Part shown: piece after piece, positions 1-8,942 of the stretch
How the letters are laid out: each line of letters starts with the position of its first letter
Numbering within the stretch: position 1 is the stretch's first letter
DNA from: Pedobacter duraquae
GTDB taxonomy: Bacteria; Bacteroidota; Bacteroidia; Sphingobacteriales; Sphingobacteriaceae
DNA length: 64,000 nucleotides
Assembly (NCBI RefSeq): GCF_004362245.1
Contig: NZ_SNWM01000001.1
Location: forward strand, 1-64,000
Reading direction: 5' to 3'
Translations under genes and position numbers: made by a program
Notes under the pieces: model-generated
The model's database searches: none
What the model was told of the DNA's origin: nothing
What the model saw: the letters and a program-made list of their open reading frames with translations, nothing else

Positions 1-89
1 AGATTATTTTTTCAAACATAAAATAAAAGATAATACGTAGCGAAATGGCCAATGTGATTTACAATTGGCAATAAATTAAATAAGACGTA

Positions 90-404
90 TTAACCTAACT
101 GTGGGGGTTGCCAAACCGAAATGGCTTTTGACATAGTTCCTGGAGTAATTAGCCCTGGATAGGTAGAACCAATAGCTTTTGTAAAAACGGTTAAAACCGC
201 CTTGGAAGAGACCTGCCTAGCACTAGAGCAGCAGCTGCAGTTACAAAATGGCGGACAAGATTCCTGGTTGCACCGCTCACTTGAAGCATGGCTTTTTTGG
301 ATGATGACATGGGTTACTTTGGCAGCAACGTCCTCCCTGTCCTGACAAGGCAGGATAGTAAGAAGGGCACAGTATATGCTAAAGAGTAAAGCAAAGTATT
401 TCAT
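90..404 (-). CDS. DUF6660 family small Cys-rich exported protein
   Basis: A 104-aa protein from the internal ATG at 404; the frame stays open 10 codons upstream, but starting at MKYFALLFS puts a hydrophobic signal-like segment at residues 1-20. The middle carries a Cys cluster (CPPFCNCSCC, about residues 50-59) and the C-terminus ends in WQPPQLG. I recognise this layout as DUF6660. In Bacteroidota such proteins usually precede CusC/CzcA-type heavy-metal efflux genes, so the rest of that operon would lie left of this window. Metal binding by the Cys cluster is inference. It lies outside the mobilization module that begins at 569. Confidence 0.6.
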   Translation of the reverse strand: MKYFALLFSIYCALLTILPCQDREDVAAKVTHVIIQKSHASSERCNQESCPPFCNCSCCSSARQVSSKAVLTVFTKAIGSTYPGLITPGTMSKAISVWQPPQLG

Positions 405-568
405 CCGGTGCAAAGGTAGTAAAACAAAGGCCAATGCTTAAATCTAATTTATATAAGGTATTATAAACAAAAATGCTAATCAAATACTCATCTCATTTTC
501 TATCAAAAAAGGGTGGAATAGTGAGAATGATTATTGTTAAAATAACAATTTTTACTGTTTTGCCGAAC

Positions 569-1546
569 CTACCTAATACGTCCCTGTGACTGCTGCAACT
601 TTTTACGTCTCCGTTTCTCAGATTCCTCGGCAGAATCTGTCTGTGGAGATTCATAGGTAGGTTCCATCAAGATTTCCAATACCCCAATGCCAGCATCTTT
701 TACAGTAGTTATCAAATCGGTAACATTGGCAAAAACTCCATCTGAAATTCCTTTCGTCAAACTATCTATACTGATATCTCTTGAAATGTCAATCGAGAGT
801 TCGGAGATCATCTGCATCTGGGTTTTCTGTTCAGGAGTTCCGTTCTCCATAACATTTGCATAAATAAACTTATCCTTGAGCCCTCTTTCGAATTTGAATA
901 AATTATCAAATACCTCCTCACCAGATTGTTTAAATGCACTACGGTTAAATTGCCCTAGTTTTGCAGAATGTTTTTCATTCTTCCCTTTTGAGGTATTTTG
1001 AGGACTAAGCTTAACTTTATTACTTAAATCTTTTCGACTCACAATCACTTGGACGTGCATTTGTCGTCCTTCTTTTCGATCACCCTTTTGCTTTGTTCCA
1101 TTTTTTACTTCTTTATCTGTGTGCTTGTAGTAACGGTAGTTTTCAACCTTGCCAAACCATAAAAGATCGTTGTTGGTAATAATACCTGGCCTTTTGAAAT
1201 TCTTAGCATACTCATCCATAACTTTTGCAGCAAATTCTTTGAGTTTTTCCTTTGCCCCATTATCCCCATATCGATTAAAAAGATGTTCCAGCTCCTTTTG
1301 GCTCGGACTGATATTAATCAGAAAAAACTTACTGTCGTCACGGCTAAGCTTAGCAATGTTATTATCGACCTTGACCCGAACCTCCTGTCTTCTGATATCG
1401 TTTCTTAAACCATTGAACCAGTTTTCGTAATCCGGTACTGAATTTTTCCCATTTTTCAGCTCATTCTCCTTTTCCAGGTAGTTGACCAAAGCTCCGCTGC
1501 TGCCTTTGTTATTTCCTGTTTCGGATGCTGTGATGTTGATATACAT
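569..1546 (-). CDS. DUF5712 family relaxase-like mobilization protein (MobB-like)
   Basis: A 325-aa protein that should nick and relax DNA at the transfer origin of a mobilizable element. The N-terminus MYINITASETGNNKGSSGALVNYLEKE and the central HVQVIVSRKD (about residues 171-180), with a His-x-Gln-x core flanked by hydrophobic residues, match the DUF5712 mobilization family of Bacteroidota. The C-terminus is basic (ESEKRRRKK). It starts 3 bp after the stop of the BfmA-like gene, which implies co-translation. Family assignment is from recognition; nicking activity is inferred from family context. Confidence 0.75.
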   Translation of the reverse strand: MYINITASETGNNKGSSGALVNYLEKENELKNGKNSVPDYENWFNGLRNDIRRQEVRVKVDNNIAKLSRDDSKFFLINISPSQKELEHLFNRYGDNGAKEKLKEFAAKVMDEYAKNFKRPGIITNNDLLWFGKVENYRYYKHTDKEVKNGTKQKGDRKEGRQMHVQVIVSRKDLSNKVKLSPQNTSKGKNEKHSAKLGQFNRSAFKQSGEEVFDNLFKFERGLKDKFIYANVMENGTPEQKTQMQMISELSIDISRDISIDSLTKGISDGVFANVTDLITTVKDAGIGVLEILMEPTYESPQTDSAEESEKRRRKKLQQSQGRIR

Positions 1547-1549
1547 AGA

Positions 1550-2098
1550 CTAAATATTTTCGAGGGATTTTCTAACATGGCTCTGCAGTTCCTCCTTTTT
1601 GGCAGCTGATACCGGCCATCCCAAAGATTCTCTCTGATTAATATAATAATTAAGTATCTCTCTAAAACTGGACTTCAGTTTGCTTTTTTCATTGTAGTAT
1701 TGTTGAGTTCTAGCAATTTCTTTTTCCAGTTGCCCCATACGGTTAGAAAGTCGGTCACTTTTCTTTTCCTCTTTCTGTAGATGCTGCCAGATTATTTTGA
1801 AATATTCTGTATGCTCTTTAGCTATGATAGTAAGTCCGTTACTATCGGTAAACATAGGTAACAGAAAATCCTTTTCCTGCTTTTTGAAAAATGATATTAT
1901 CCTGTTCACTCCGTTAACCAGCTCTTTCTTAAGTAGCTCGTCGTTGAAATCGATCGGGTCTTTTTTTGTACCATAAAAATAATTAACCATCTGTATAACC
2001 ACCAGTTTTTTCGGTCTCCCCAGTTTCAACGAGATTTTTTCTAGTTTTTCATCAGTTGCTTTTGGATATCGCACAGACTTAACATTGATATCTTCCAT
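1550..2098 (-). CDS. BfmA/BtgA family mobilization accessory protein
   Basis: A 182-aa protein. The first 45 residues resemble a short ribbon-helix-helix-type DNA-binding region (NVKSVRYPKATDEKLEKISLKLGRPKKLVV), followed by a long charged helical region (residues 60-150, rich in K/E, with a predicted coiled coil near LSNRMGQLEKEIARTQQYYNEK). This is the architecture of BfmA/BtgA proteins, which work with the relaxase at the transfer origin. It lies between the relaxase (3 bp gap) and the winged-helix-like gene (11 bp gap), so all three are probably one transcript. Confidence 0.75.
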   Translation of the reverse strand: MEDINVKSVRYPKATDEKLEKISLKLGRPKKLVVIQMVNYFYGTKKDPIDFNDELLKKELVNGVNRIISFFKKQEKDFLLPMFTDSNGLTIIAKEHTEYFKIIWQHLQKEEKKSDRLSNRMGQLEKEIARTQQYYNEKSKLKSSFREILNYYINQRESLGWPVSAAKKEELQSHVRKSLENI

Positions 2099-2109
2099 TA
2101 CCTATCTCC

Positions 2110-2427
2110 TTAAAAGTTCTTCTCCAATTCTATGTTAAGCATAACTTCACTTCCCAGCTTTGGATGCCATGAGGGCTTATATTTAATAAAGCCACTTTCT
2201 TTCAGCTCCTTGATATTTTTGTGGTATGTAGAAACAGACTTTATCCTTGAAAATCGCATAAGCGTTTTTCTACTTACATTAAATGGAAGTGTTACATCCT
2301 GATAATTACAACATTGAACCAATGCAATTAATATGCTTAAATGCGTTGGAAAAAAATGTGGCTGTTGTGATGCATGCGCAAAGTATCGACGCAATCCTTT
2401 GTGGTACAAGTTTTCATTTTTCGTCAT
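2110..2427 (-). CDS. Small winged-helix-like protein of the mobilization module
   Basis: A 105-aa protein. The pattern of helices ending in SRKTLMRFSRIKSVSTYHKNIKELKESGFIKY resembles a replication-initiator or MarR-type winged helix, where the last helix reads DNA and the GFIKY stretch forms the wing. A GGAGGGG run lies just upstream of its ATG and overlaps the end of the preceding HTH gene. Proteins of this size often sit between the HTH and BfmA genes of Bacteroidota mobilizable islands. Its precise role (copy control or transfer regulation) is unknown. Confidence 0.6.
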   Translation of the reverse strand: MTKNENLYHKGLRRYFAHASQQPHFFPTHLSILIALVQCCNYQDVTLPFNVSRKTLMRFSRIKSVSTYHKNIKELKESGFIKYKPSWHPKLGSEVMLNIELEKNF

Positions 2428-2428
2428 T

Positions 2429-2689
2429 TCATTTCCCCTCCATCATCTTTTCAATTTTTTCCCTACTGTAAAACATAGTTCCCCCGACCTTGCGAAATGG
2501 CAAATTGCCATTGATGCGCAGGTTTTGTAATGTTCCAGGCGAAATATTTAGCATTTTCCTCACCTCAGCACTCCTCAGCCATGATTTATTTGAAGCACCA
2601 CTATTAGTTTCTAAAATATTTTTCATTTCATTCAGCATTTCCGTCTTGAACTGCTGCAGATCATCCATTGTAATGATGTCCATCTTCAT
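2429..2689 (-). CDS. Excisionase-type helix-turn-helix protein
   Basis: An 86-aa protein. Residues 37-84 form a MerR-like/HTH_17 fold: WLRSAEVRKMLNISPGTLQNLRINGNLPFRKVGGTMFYSREKIEKMM. This is the standard excisionase/regulator domain in which the second helix contacts DNA and the KVGGTMFY strand pair forms the wing. An amphipathic N-terminal helix (residues 7-28) may mediate dimerisation. It ends 1 bp before the winged-helix gene starts. It likely regulates excision or mobilization of the element. Paralogous to the HTH gene at 3063-3419. Confidence 0.75.
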   Translation of the reverse strand: MKMDIITMDDLQQFKTEMLNEMKNILETNSGASNKSWLRSAEVRKMLNISPGTLQNLRINGNLPFRKVGGTMFYSREKIEKMMEGK

Positions 2690-2758
2690 AATTAGCTCCT
2701 TTCCTTTTTGATATATGCACTAATGCACATATACATATATTTTTACATTTAAATATTC

Positions 2759-2912
2759 GGTATACCTCAAAGTATACCAATTACTGTTTTAATCGGCTTG
2801 AAAAGCCGACAAGTATCCCCGGAGGATACTTGAAGTCCCTGTAGCGATAGCTCAGGGCAAGCAAGTAGGGCCACTGCCCAACTTCCGCTTGCTCAGCCCC
2901 TGAAAAGGGGAC
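2759..2912. other. Hairpin-rich intergenic region, candidate oriT
   Basis: The 373-bp gap between the two HTH genes carries successive perfect inverted repeats: GGTATAC/GTATACC (2759-2765 and 2772-2778), TCGGCTT/AAGCCGA (2793-2799 and 2803-2809), CAAGTATCC/GGATACTTG (2810-2818 and 2824-2832), and CCCCT/AGGGG near 2898-2910. This density next to a relaxase/BfmA module fits a transfer origin or a multi-operator control region. No nick site can be assigned from sequence alone. Confidence 0.35.
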
Positions 2913-3062
2913 TGACTTGCCTGAACCAGCTTTCTACCGCTAATAGCTGCTTCCCACAAAACCCTACAAGCTTTCCAACTGCCCCGTATTACGTGCTATG
3001 TCAGTAGTTTTTGCTATACATAAACCGTTGTTATGTGGATATATATCTATAGAGATATATAG

Positions 3063-3419
3063 CTATGTTGGTGGTATGATACCGTTCGTTGGGGAATTGA
3101 TTTCTTCCGCGGTTTTCTTCCTTCCTGATCTTACCCATTCTAACAGTTCTACCATGGAGAAATAAAGTCTTTTGCCCCGCTTGTTCACAGGGATTTCCTT
3201 CCGGCTCACTTTGGTGTATAGCGTTGGTATGGACAGGCTGAGAAATTCGGCAGCTTGTCTGATGGTCAATAAATCGTCTCGGGGACGTTGGGGATTTTGC
3301 GACCTGTTTTCCAGCAACAGGTCTTTAATACAATCTACCTTTTCGTGCAGTGTACTAATGGCCTGCGGTAGTTCTTCAAATGTGTACTTCATAAGCGGTA
3401 TCTTTTGTTTTGATACCAC
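3063..3419 (-). CDS. Excisionase-type helix-turn-helix protein
   Basis: A 118-aa protein. Residues 50-95 carry an HTH_17 domain (LLTIRQAAEFLSLSIPTLYTKVSRKEIPVNKRGKRLYFSMVELLEWV), typical of the regulators next to Bacteroidota integrases. The N-terminal 45 residues are helical (FEELPQAISTLHEKVDCIKDLLLE) and probably form a dimerising coil. It lies upstream of the hairpin-rich gap and downstream of the unknown 336-aa gene, all on the same strand. The role in excision control is inferred. Confidence 0.75.
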   Translation of the reverse strand: MVSKQKIPLMKYTFEELPQAISTLHEKVDCIKDLLLENRSQNPQRPRDDLLTIRQAAEFLSLSIPTLYTKVSRKEIPVNKRGKRLYFSMVELLEWVRSGRKKTAEEINSPTNGIIPPT

Positions 3420-3481
3420 AATGTTAGCAGCTTGTTTTGTAGGGTTACAACACGTTAAACCGTATCCTTACCATTTCCCTA

Positions 3482-4492
3482 CTAATATTTACTGTTTTTT
3501 TTGTTTCGGACCGTCGGAACCAGAAAAGGAACTTTGTCTTTCATCCTCACCTCTAAAATTGGTGATTTGCAGACCTTGGTATCGGAAGATATAATCGCAC
3601 TGAGCCAGCCTTCCGAGTATTCGTTTACTTTATCTCCATTGCTATATAAGAAGTGTTTTAGGATCCATTTTTCAAGTTCCACTTTATTGCATCCAACAAT
3701 CAGGTTTGCTTCATAAAGCTGCTTAAAAGCATCAGCAAGTTTATTACTGTTTCCGTTGAAGATCAACTGGCTTGCAGGTTGTTCGCCCGATTTTATCAGG
3801 GCAGCAAGTTTGTTAAAATGTTCCTCTGAAAAATAAGTCTTTATGAGTTGCAAAAAGTCATCTATATACTGATGATTGAATTTTGGCCGACCCGCATCGG
3901 GATTATATGGGATTTTTTGGGATAGCTCTGCCGTAGCATCTTCAACTTGTTCTGGGCTTTTCTGTTTGGCCATCCATTCCTCGAACGTTTCACGGGGATG
4001 CAGGATTTCATCAATTTCGCTGACCAGCTCACTTAGGAACTTATCCCTGATCTTTAAAGTATCGTGCAGACTTTCCACAAACTCATCACCTATATAAATA
4101 TCCTTGTGGTCTGATTGCAGGTTGTTAACGATAAACAAATAATCGAGCTGGATCGAAAATATGAAGTTTCGGGGATATTCATCTCTAAACTCATTATAGT
4201 GCTCATGGAAATTTGTCCATATAAGTTTAAACCTTTCCTTTAATTTTTTGAGCTGTTCAAATTCTCTTTTTAAACTGGTGTCATTAAGGGACAGCAGATC
4301 AATTAACGCCATATCTTTTAATACCCTGATTTCACTTTTATAGGTAAAAGAATCATAATAATGGGTTTCGTGGGCGAGGCTATAGGCTTGCTTATTCTCA
4401 TCTTCTTTTATGGGGCTCTTTAACTCGCTTTTTTTAACGATGAGTAGGTTGAAAGTTTGAATTTTAGATAAAAATTGAATTAAGCCAGTCAT
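3482..4492 (-). CDS. Uncharacterised 336-aa protein of the mobilizable element
   Basis: I do not recognise a named family. The protein is soluble and largely helical, with a highly charged first half and no signal peptide. The C-terminal third (about residues 220-300, KLADAFKQLYEANLIVGCNKVELEKWILKHFLY) resembles the end of RteC-like regulators and other integrase-linked Bacteroidota proteins, in which a helical region predicts whether a child segment is needed; that comparison is weak. Its position at the head of the HTH/mobilization genes suggests regulation of the element. Function is unassigned. Confidence 0.6.
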   Translation of the reverse strand: MTGLIQFLSKIQTFNLLIVKKSELKSPIKEDENKQAYSLAHETHYYDSFTYKSEIRVLKDMALIDLLSLNDTSLKREFEQLKKLKERFKLIWTNFHEHYNEFRDEYPRNFIFSIQLDYLFIVNNLQSDHKDIYIGDEFVESLHDTLKIRDKFLSELVSEIDEILHPRETFEEWMAKQKSPEQVEDATAELSQKIPYNPDAGRPKFNHQYIDDFLQLIKTYFSEEHFNKLAALIKSGEQPASQLIFNGNSNKLADAFKQLYEANLIVGCNKVELEKWILKHFLYSNGDKVNEYSEGWLSAIISSDTKVCKSPILEVRMKDKVPFLVPTVRNKKNSKY

Positions 4493-5104
4493 ATTTAAGG
4501 GTTAGTATTTAAATACCAAAATATAGAAATTTATTTTAGGACTTTCTAATAGTCGGCTAGATGTTTAATATAAAAAATAAGCAGAATTAACGGATGAGGT
4601 TATTAAAATAAACGAAATAGCCTACCAGTGATTTGGCTATTTTATCCCCGAAGGGGCACCTTTTTGGGCGAAGTGGGAAAGCTGTTGTATGGGGCCAAAG
4701 TAAGTAATACGCTGACCTGTAATTACTGGTGCTGTCTAAATGTCTTATCAGGGTTTGTGGGTAACCTTAGCTTCGATTTCATCGAGGAAATTGAATTTGT
4801 CCCACTTGGTAAACCAATATTTTCCCCTCTTTTTTACAATTGATTAGATGATCTTGCTATATCCTTGCTGTTATCCCAAAAGCAACCAGTGCCTTTCTCT
4901 TAAATTTCGCATCAAGGAGTGGACATAACTAAACATCACATAAAGTAATCTGGCTTATGTATCCATAGGCAACTTTTTTTAGTGACGATTTCAAACCATA
5001 CATCGATAATGTTGAATAGTGGAAAAATATTCGTAGCATATTGGCTGTTAAATACTATATTACGTACTTTCGTCAAAATTTAATGCTTTAAAGCGGCCGA
5101 CACC
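4493..5104. other. 612-bp region with no recognised gene
   Basis: This is where an integrase would be expected in a Bacteroidota mobilizable island, but no integrase motif is readable in any frame. A 71-codon plus-strand frame (4628-4843) has no recognisable domain and is probably a remnant or chance frame. The right end presumably holds the promoter of the IetAS pair. Confidence 0.4.
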
Positions 5105-6100
5105 ATGAATCAGGAATTAATACTACGTTTATTTAAGACTATTGAGGGAGAACCTCAGGATGACATTGTCAAAGTAGCAGGTGTTATTATAGAATCCGAA
5201 CGTCAAAAAGGACACCATAAATTGGCAGATCGTTTAAATTCTATTCTTAAAAGAAATGTACAATCGTCACAATCCCTGAAAGGTGAGTTGAAAACTATTT
5301 TTGGGGGAAGTGTAAGTATTCCGGTTGATAAACGCAAAAATGTACCATTGGCAACAGAGGTTTATCGTGATGACCTTCGGCATGAAATGATCCTTTCCAA
5401 AGAGATTGAAGCAAAAATTTCTCGCATAGAAAAAGAGTTCGTAGCCAGAGAACGTTTGGCAAATTTTGGATTGCAGCCCAGGAAGCGTATTCTTTTATAC
5501 GGTAGCCCGGGATGTGGGAAAAGTATGGCAGCCGAACGTATTGCTTGGAATATCGGCCTTCCTTTTTTAAAAGTAAGGTTTGAGGCTATAGTTTCTTCTT
5601 ACCTGGGGGAATCAGCTACAAATCTTACCAATATTTTTGCTGCCGTCGAACATTTTCCTTGCGTATTATTATTGGATGAATTTGATTTTATAGCCAAATC
5701 CAGAGACGGCAAACAAGATGTTGGAGAAATGCACCGGGTTGTAAATATCCTCTTGAATGTACTTGAAGACTATAAGGGTGAAGGAATTATCATAGCAACT
5801 ACGAATTTACAGGGTATGTTGGACAAAGCGCTTTTTAGGAGGTTTGACGATATTATCGAAATGCCCAAACCAGGTCATCAGGAAATCGCCATGATACTGA
5901 AGGCAACTCTGGCAACAATAAAAATTTCAAGGCAGGTTAAGTTTGCGGAAATAGCCAAACAAATGGACAAGTTTTCTAGCGCGCTAATTGTTAAAATAGC
6001 AAATGATGCAGCAAAACTTGCAGTGATTGAAGGTAGAAATGAAGTAGAAGAGGCTGATTTCATGAACTCTTTAAAAGAAAACGAAAATTATCATCAATAA
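5105..6100 (+). CDS. ietA: AAA+ ATPase, IetA-type component of IetAS
   Basis: A 331-aa AAA+ ATPase. Walker A is GSPGCGKS at residues 133-140, Walker B LLLDEFD at 188-194, sensor-1 TTN at 232-234 and an arginine-finger-like RRFD at 245-248. The first 100 residues form a helical N-terminal region typical of IetA-type proteins. The gene is followed 17 bp later by a subtilisin-like protease on the same strand. An AAA ATPase plus S8 protease is the IetAS pair, described as a stability/toxin-antitoxin locus of the Agrobacterium Ti plasmid and later as an anti-phage system. In that pair the ATPase restrains or gates the protease. The symbol is by gene pairing and domain content, not by alignment. 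Confidence 0.8.
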   Translation: MNQELILRLFKTIEGEPQDDIVKVAGVIIESERQKGHHKLADRLNSILKRNVQSSQSLKGELKTIFGGSVSIPVDKRKNVPLATEVYRDDLRHEMILSKEIEAKISRIEKEFVARERLANFGLQPRKRILLYGSPGCGKSMAAERIAWNIGLPFLKVRFEAIVSSYLGESATNLTNIFAAVEHFPCVLLLDEFDFIAKSRDGKQDVGEMHRVVNILLNVLEDYKGEGIIIATTNLQGMLDKALFRRFDDIIEMPKPGHQEIAMILKATLATIKISRQVKFAEIAKQMDKFSSALIVKIANDAAKLAVIEGRNEVEEADFMNSLKENENYHQ

Positions 6101-6117
6101 AACCAAATGCTCTCAAA

Positions 6118-8628
6118 ATGGCGAAATTCCCACATTTGCCGCTCAAAACTATTTTAGACGGAAATTATAAATTTAAAGGCTTTCCTGGTAGTGGAAAAGC
6201 ACCGCGGTCCTTACAGAATCTGGAAAACAGAAAGGCTCATGGTGACTCCTTGTCAAAAATGATTGAGGGTGTCGAACTGTTCAATAAAGATATTTTGCAA
6301 TGGCGAGCGGAACAAGGCTTACCTGAGCTTCCAGACAGCGGAGTTATACCCGTGCTTTTGCAGGTAGACCCCAATGTTTTTGACATCGAAACGCTCAAAG
6401 GCTTCGGAATGGAAATTCTTGCCGAAGAAGAAAGAGGTTTTGTTTTAGGGGCAAGCGTAGATCAGTTCAAATCGTTCAAATCAAAAATAGAAGATTTTGA
6501 AAAGAATGAAAATAAAGGAACTGCGTTACTTTGGGAAATTGAACAAGGCAACCAATGGAGGCCCCAGTATATTCTCAGCGAAGAACTGTATTGGAAATGG
6601 CTTGATGGAGTTGAGGAAGAAGAGGAATTTGTAGTGGATATTTCAATTGCCTGTTATATCAAGAAAACAGAACAACCGACCCGCTCTGACCGAACTAACG
6701 AGAAGTCTTTCAAAAAGAGTTTATCCGCTTGGTATGAAAGGGCCTTCCTTGTGGACATTGCACATGATGAATTGGTGATGGAACGTCAAAGCCAGGTTCA
6801 GACCTTTATTGAGTTAGGTGGGGGTAATATAGTAGGTGAGTTTGTCGAATATCAGGACAGTTTTGGTTTTAGAGCTGAAATTTCCGGCCGGGCACTGAAA
6901 GATATTGTATTGAACTATCCTTATGTTTTTGAGATAGCTGAACATTGCGAAATGGACAGCCATACACTAACCCATGAAGATTTTGGCGAGGTAAACTGTA
7001 CCATCCATACCCCTAGCAATGATTCGCCTAAGATATGTATTATAGATAGTGGCATTCAGCAAAACCACTTATTGTTAGCGCCTGCTATGCTTCCGGAAAG
7101 GTCGATAAATTTTGTTCCAAATGAAACCACCTTCGCAGATCAGGTTTCTAATGGTGGCCATGGAACTAAGGTAGCTGGTGCGATTTTATATGGTGCGGCT
7201 ATACCTCGTGAAGGAGAGCTTCAGGCGCCGTTTTATCTTACCAACATGCGGGTTTTAGATGCGAATAAGGCAATGTCGAGTTTGCTATTTGAACCTGCGC
7301 TGATGCATACAATTGTAGATCAAAACACTGACACTACCCTTTTTAATCTTTCAATTAATGCGAGAATACCTTGTAGGACCAGACACATGTCCCAATGGGC
7401 ATCGGCCATTGATATGATTTGCCATGAGGGAGAAAAAGTTTTCGTAGTATCTGCTGGCAATATCAATGACAGTAATCATTTGGCCAATAGGCCTGGTATC
7501 AAAGAACATTTGGCTGCCAATCGACATTACCCGAGCTATTTGCTTGAACCTTCATCAAGAATTGCAGACCCGGCCCAGAGTATATTTTCCATCACAGTGG
7601 GTTCTGTTTGTATTGATGGGTTTGATGATCCAGATCGAATGTCATTTGGTAAAAAGGACTTCCCTTCTTCTTTCTCCAGATCTGGATTGGGCATGTGGGG
7701 AGCAATTAAACCAGAGGTGGTCGAATATGGAGGAGACTGGATAAGAGAGAAAGCAGGCAGTAATCTTACTATAATTCCCGAAACCTCACCTGAACTTGTA
7801 AAAACTGGTCTGCACGGAGTAGGCCGCGTTGATATCGGAACTTCCTTCAGTGCGCCGAAAGTGACGCATATTTTAGGGCATCTTCAAAAGCTCTTCCCTA
7901 AAGAAAATGCGCTTTTCTATAAGGCTTTATTAATCCAATCCGCGCGTTTGCCCGAAGCGATCTTTCAAAATCCTCAATCAAGGCATTTGAGATACATGGG
8001 TTATGGCATTCCAAATTTAGATCGGGCTATCGACAATACCCCTTTTCGAATCACTTTTACCGAGAGTGGCAAAATAGCTGCAAAAAAAGCGAAAATTTTT
8101 TCTGTAAAAATTCCGCCGGAGTTGCGTAAGCAGGGTGAGGCTTATGATATTTTAATTGAGGTTTCGCTATGCTATTCTGCTGAACCTAGGAGAACAAGGA
8201 AAAACATCCGATCTTATTTATCTACCTGGCTGACATGGGACTCCAGTAAATTGGGACAAAGTGTACAGTCATTTCAGTCGGATGTGCTGAAAGATATGGT
8301 AGATAGTAGTTTGGATCAGGACGATCAAGAACCTGAGGACCCACACTCTATAAAATGGTGTATCTGGAGCCATAGTAATTGGGGGAAAATCAAGGACCTC
8401 AGGCGCCAGGCCAGTGCTAATCAAAAAGACTGGACTGTTTTGAAATCATTTGACTTGCCCAGCGAGCTTTCGTTTGCAGTCATTGGACGCAAAGGTTGGG
8501 AAAATGACCTGCATAAAGAGATTCCATATTCTTTTGTAGTAAGTTTTGAAATACTAAACGCAGAAATTGAAATATATGAAATTATGCAAAAGGTTAATAT
8601 AGAAGTTCCCGTTAGGGCAACAACATAA
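6118..8628 (+). CDS. ietS: S8 subtilisin-like serine protease, IetS-type component
   Basis: An 836-aa protein with a complete S8 catalytic triad: Asp310 in ICIIDSG, His348 in GGHGT and Ser576 in GTSFSAP, plus oxyanion-hole Asn448 in SAGN. No signal peptide is visible, so it should act in the cytoplasm, unlike degradative subtilisins. The first 300 residues are unlike a classical propeptide and may sense the trigger or bind the ATPase. The last 200 residues, after the protease domain, are beta-rich. The 17-bp gap to the ATPase gene indicates an operon. Substrate is unknown; in this family the protease is the toxic effector. Confidence 0.8.
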   Translation: MAKFPHLPLKTILDGNYKFKGFPGSGKAPRSLQNLENRKAHGDSLSKMIEGVELFNKDILQWRAEQGLPELPDSGVIPVLLQVDPNVFDIETLKGFGMEILAEEERGFVLGASVDQFKSFKSKIEDFEKNENKGTALLWEIEQGNQWRPQYILSEELYWKWLDGVEEEEEFVVDISIACYIKKTEQPTRSDRTNEKSFKKSLSAWYERAFLVDIAHDELVMERQSQVQTFIELGGGNIVGEFVEYQDSFGFRAEISGRALKDIVLNYPYVFEIAEHCEMDSHTLTHEDFGEVNCTIHTPSNDSPKICIIDSGIQQNHLLLAPAMLPERSINFVPNETTFADQVSNGGHGTKVAGAILYGAAIPREGELQAPFYLTNMRVLDANKAMSSLLFEPALMHTIVDQNTDTTLFNLSINARIPCRTRHMSQWASAIDMICHEGEKVFVVSAGNINDSNHLANRPGIKEHLAANRHYPSYLLEPSSRIADPAQSIFSITVGSVCIDGFDDPDRMSFGKKDFPSSFSRSGLGMWGAIKPEVVEYGGDWIREKAGSNLTIIPETSPELVKTGLHGVGRVDIGTSFSAPKVTHILGHLQKLFPKENALFYKALLIQSARLPEAIFQNPQSRHLRYMGYGIPNLDRAIDNTPFRITFTESGKIAAKKAKIFSVKIPPELRKQGEAYDILIEVSLCYSAEPRRTRKNIRSYLSTWLTWDSSKLGQSVQSFQSDVLKDMVDSSLDQDDQEPEDPHSIKWCIWSHSNWGKIKDLRRQASANQKDWTVLKSFDLPSELSFAVIGRKGWENDLHKEIPYSFVVSFEILNAEIEIYEIMQKVNIEVPVRATT

Positions 8629-8942
8629 AACACTGATTTATAAGCGTTTTGCATTTGATTTCAATAGGTAATGACCAACTGTTGCTGCGCCTGTATCATG
8701 TCTGCCTTGAAATTTCTTTTGGCTTTAGCGAATATCAAAATGGGACTTGTTCCCTGGAAATGAAACCAGCCTTTTGGCTGAATATTGCAGCAAGCCTTTT
8801 TTTGCCTCGTCATTGTGCTCCGAAAGTTCGATCGATCTGTGGAAGGTCGTCGAATGCCATAACGTTAATTTTTTATGGTCACAAGATAGCTAAACCCCGC
8901 AAATCTACAAGTCCAAAAGCAGATCCAGCAATGGCCTGTAGG
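8629..8942. other. Convergent intergenic region, possible gene remnant
   Basis: This 314-bp stretch lies between the ends of ietS and the converging 373-aa gene. Short minus-strand frames look protein-like but are broken by stops, so a decayed gene is possible. I see no clear terminator or RNA. Confidence 0.25.

Noticed and set aside
1149-1430. 93-codon plus-strand frame over the relaxase gene
   Set aside because: Antisense shadow of the DUF5712 gene; no domain and no start signal.
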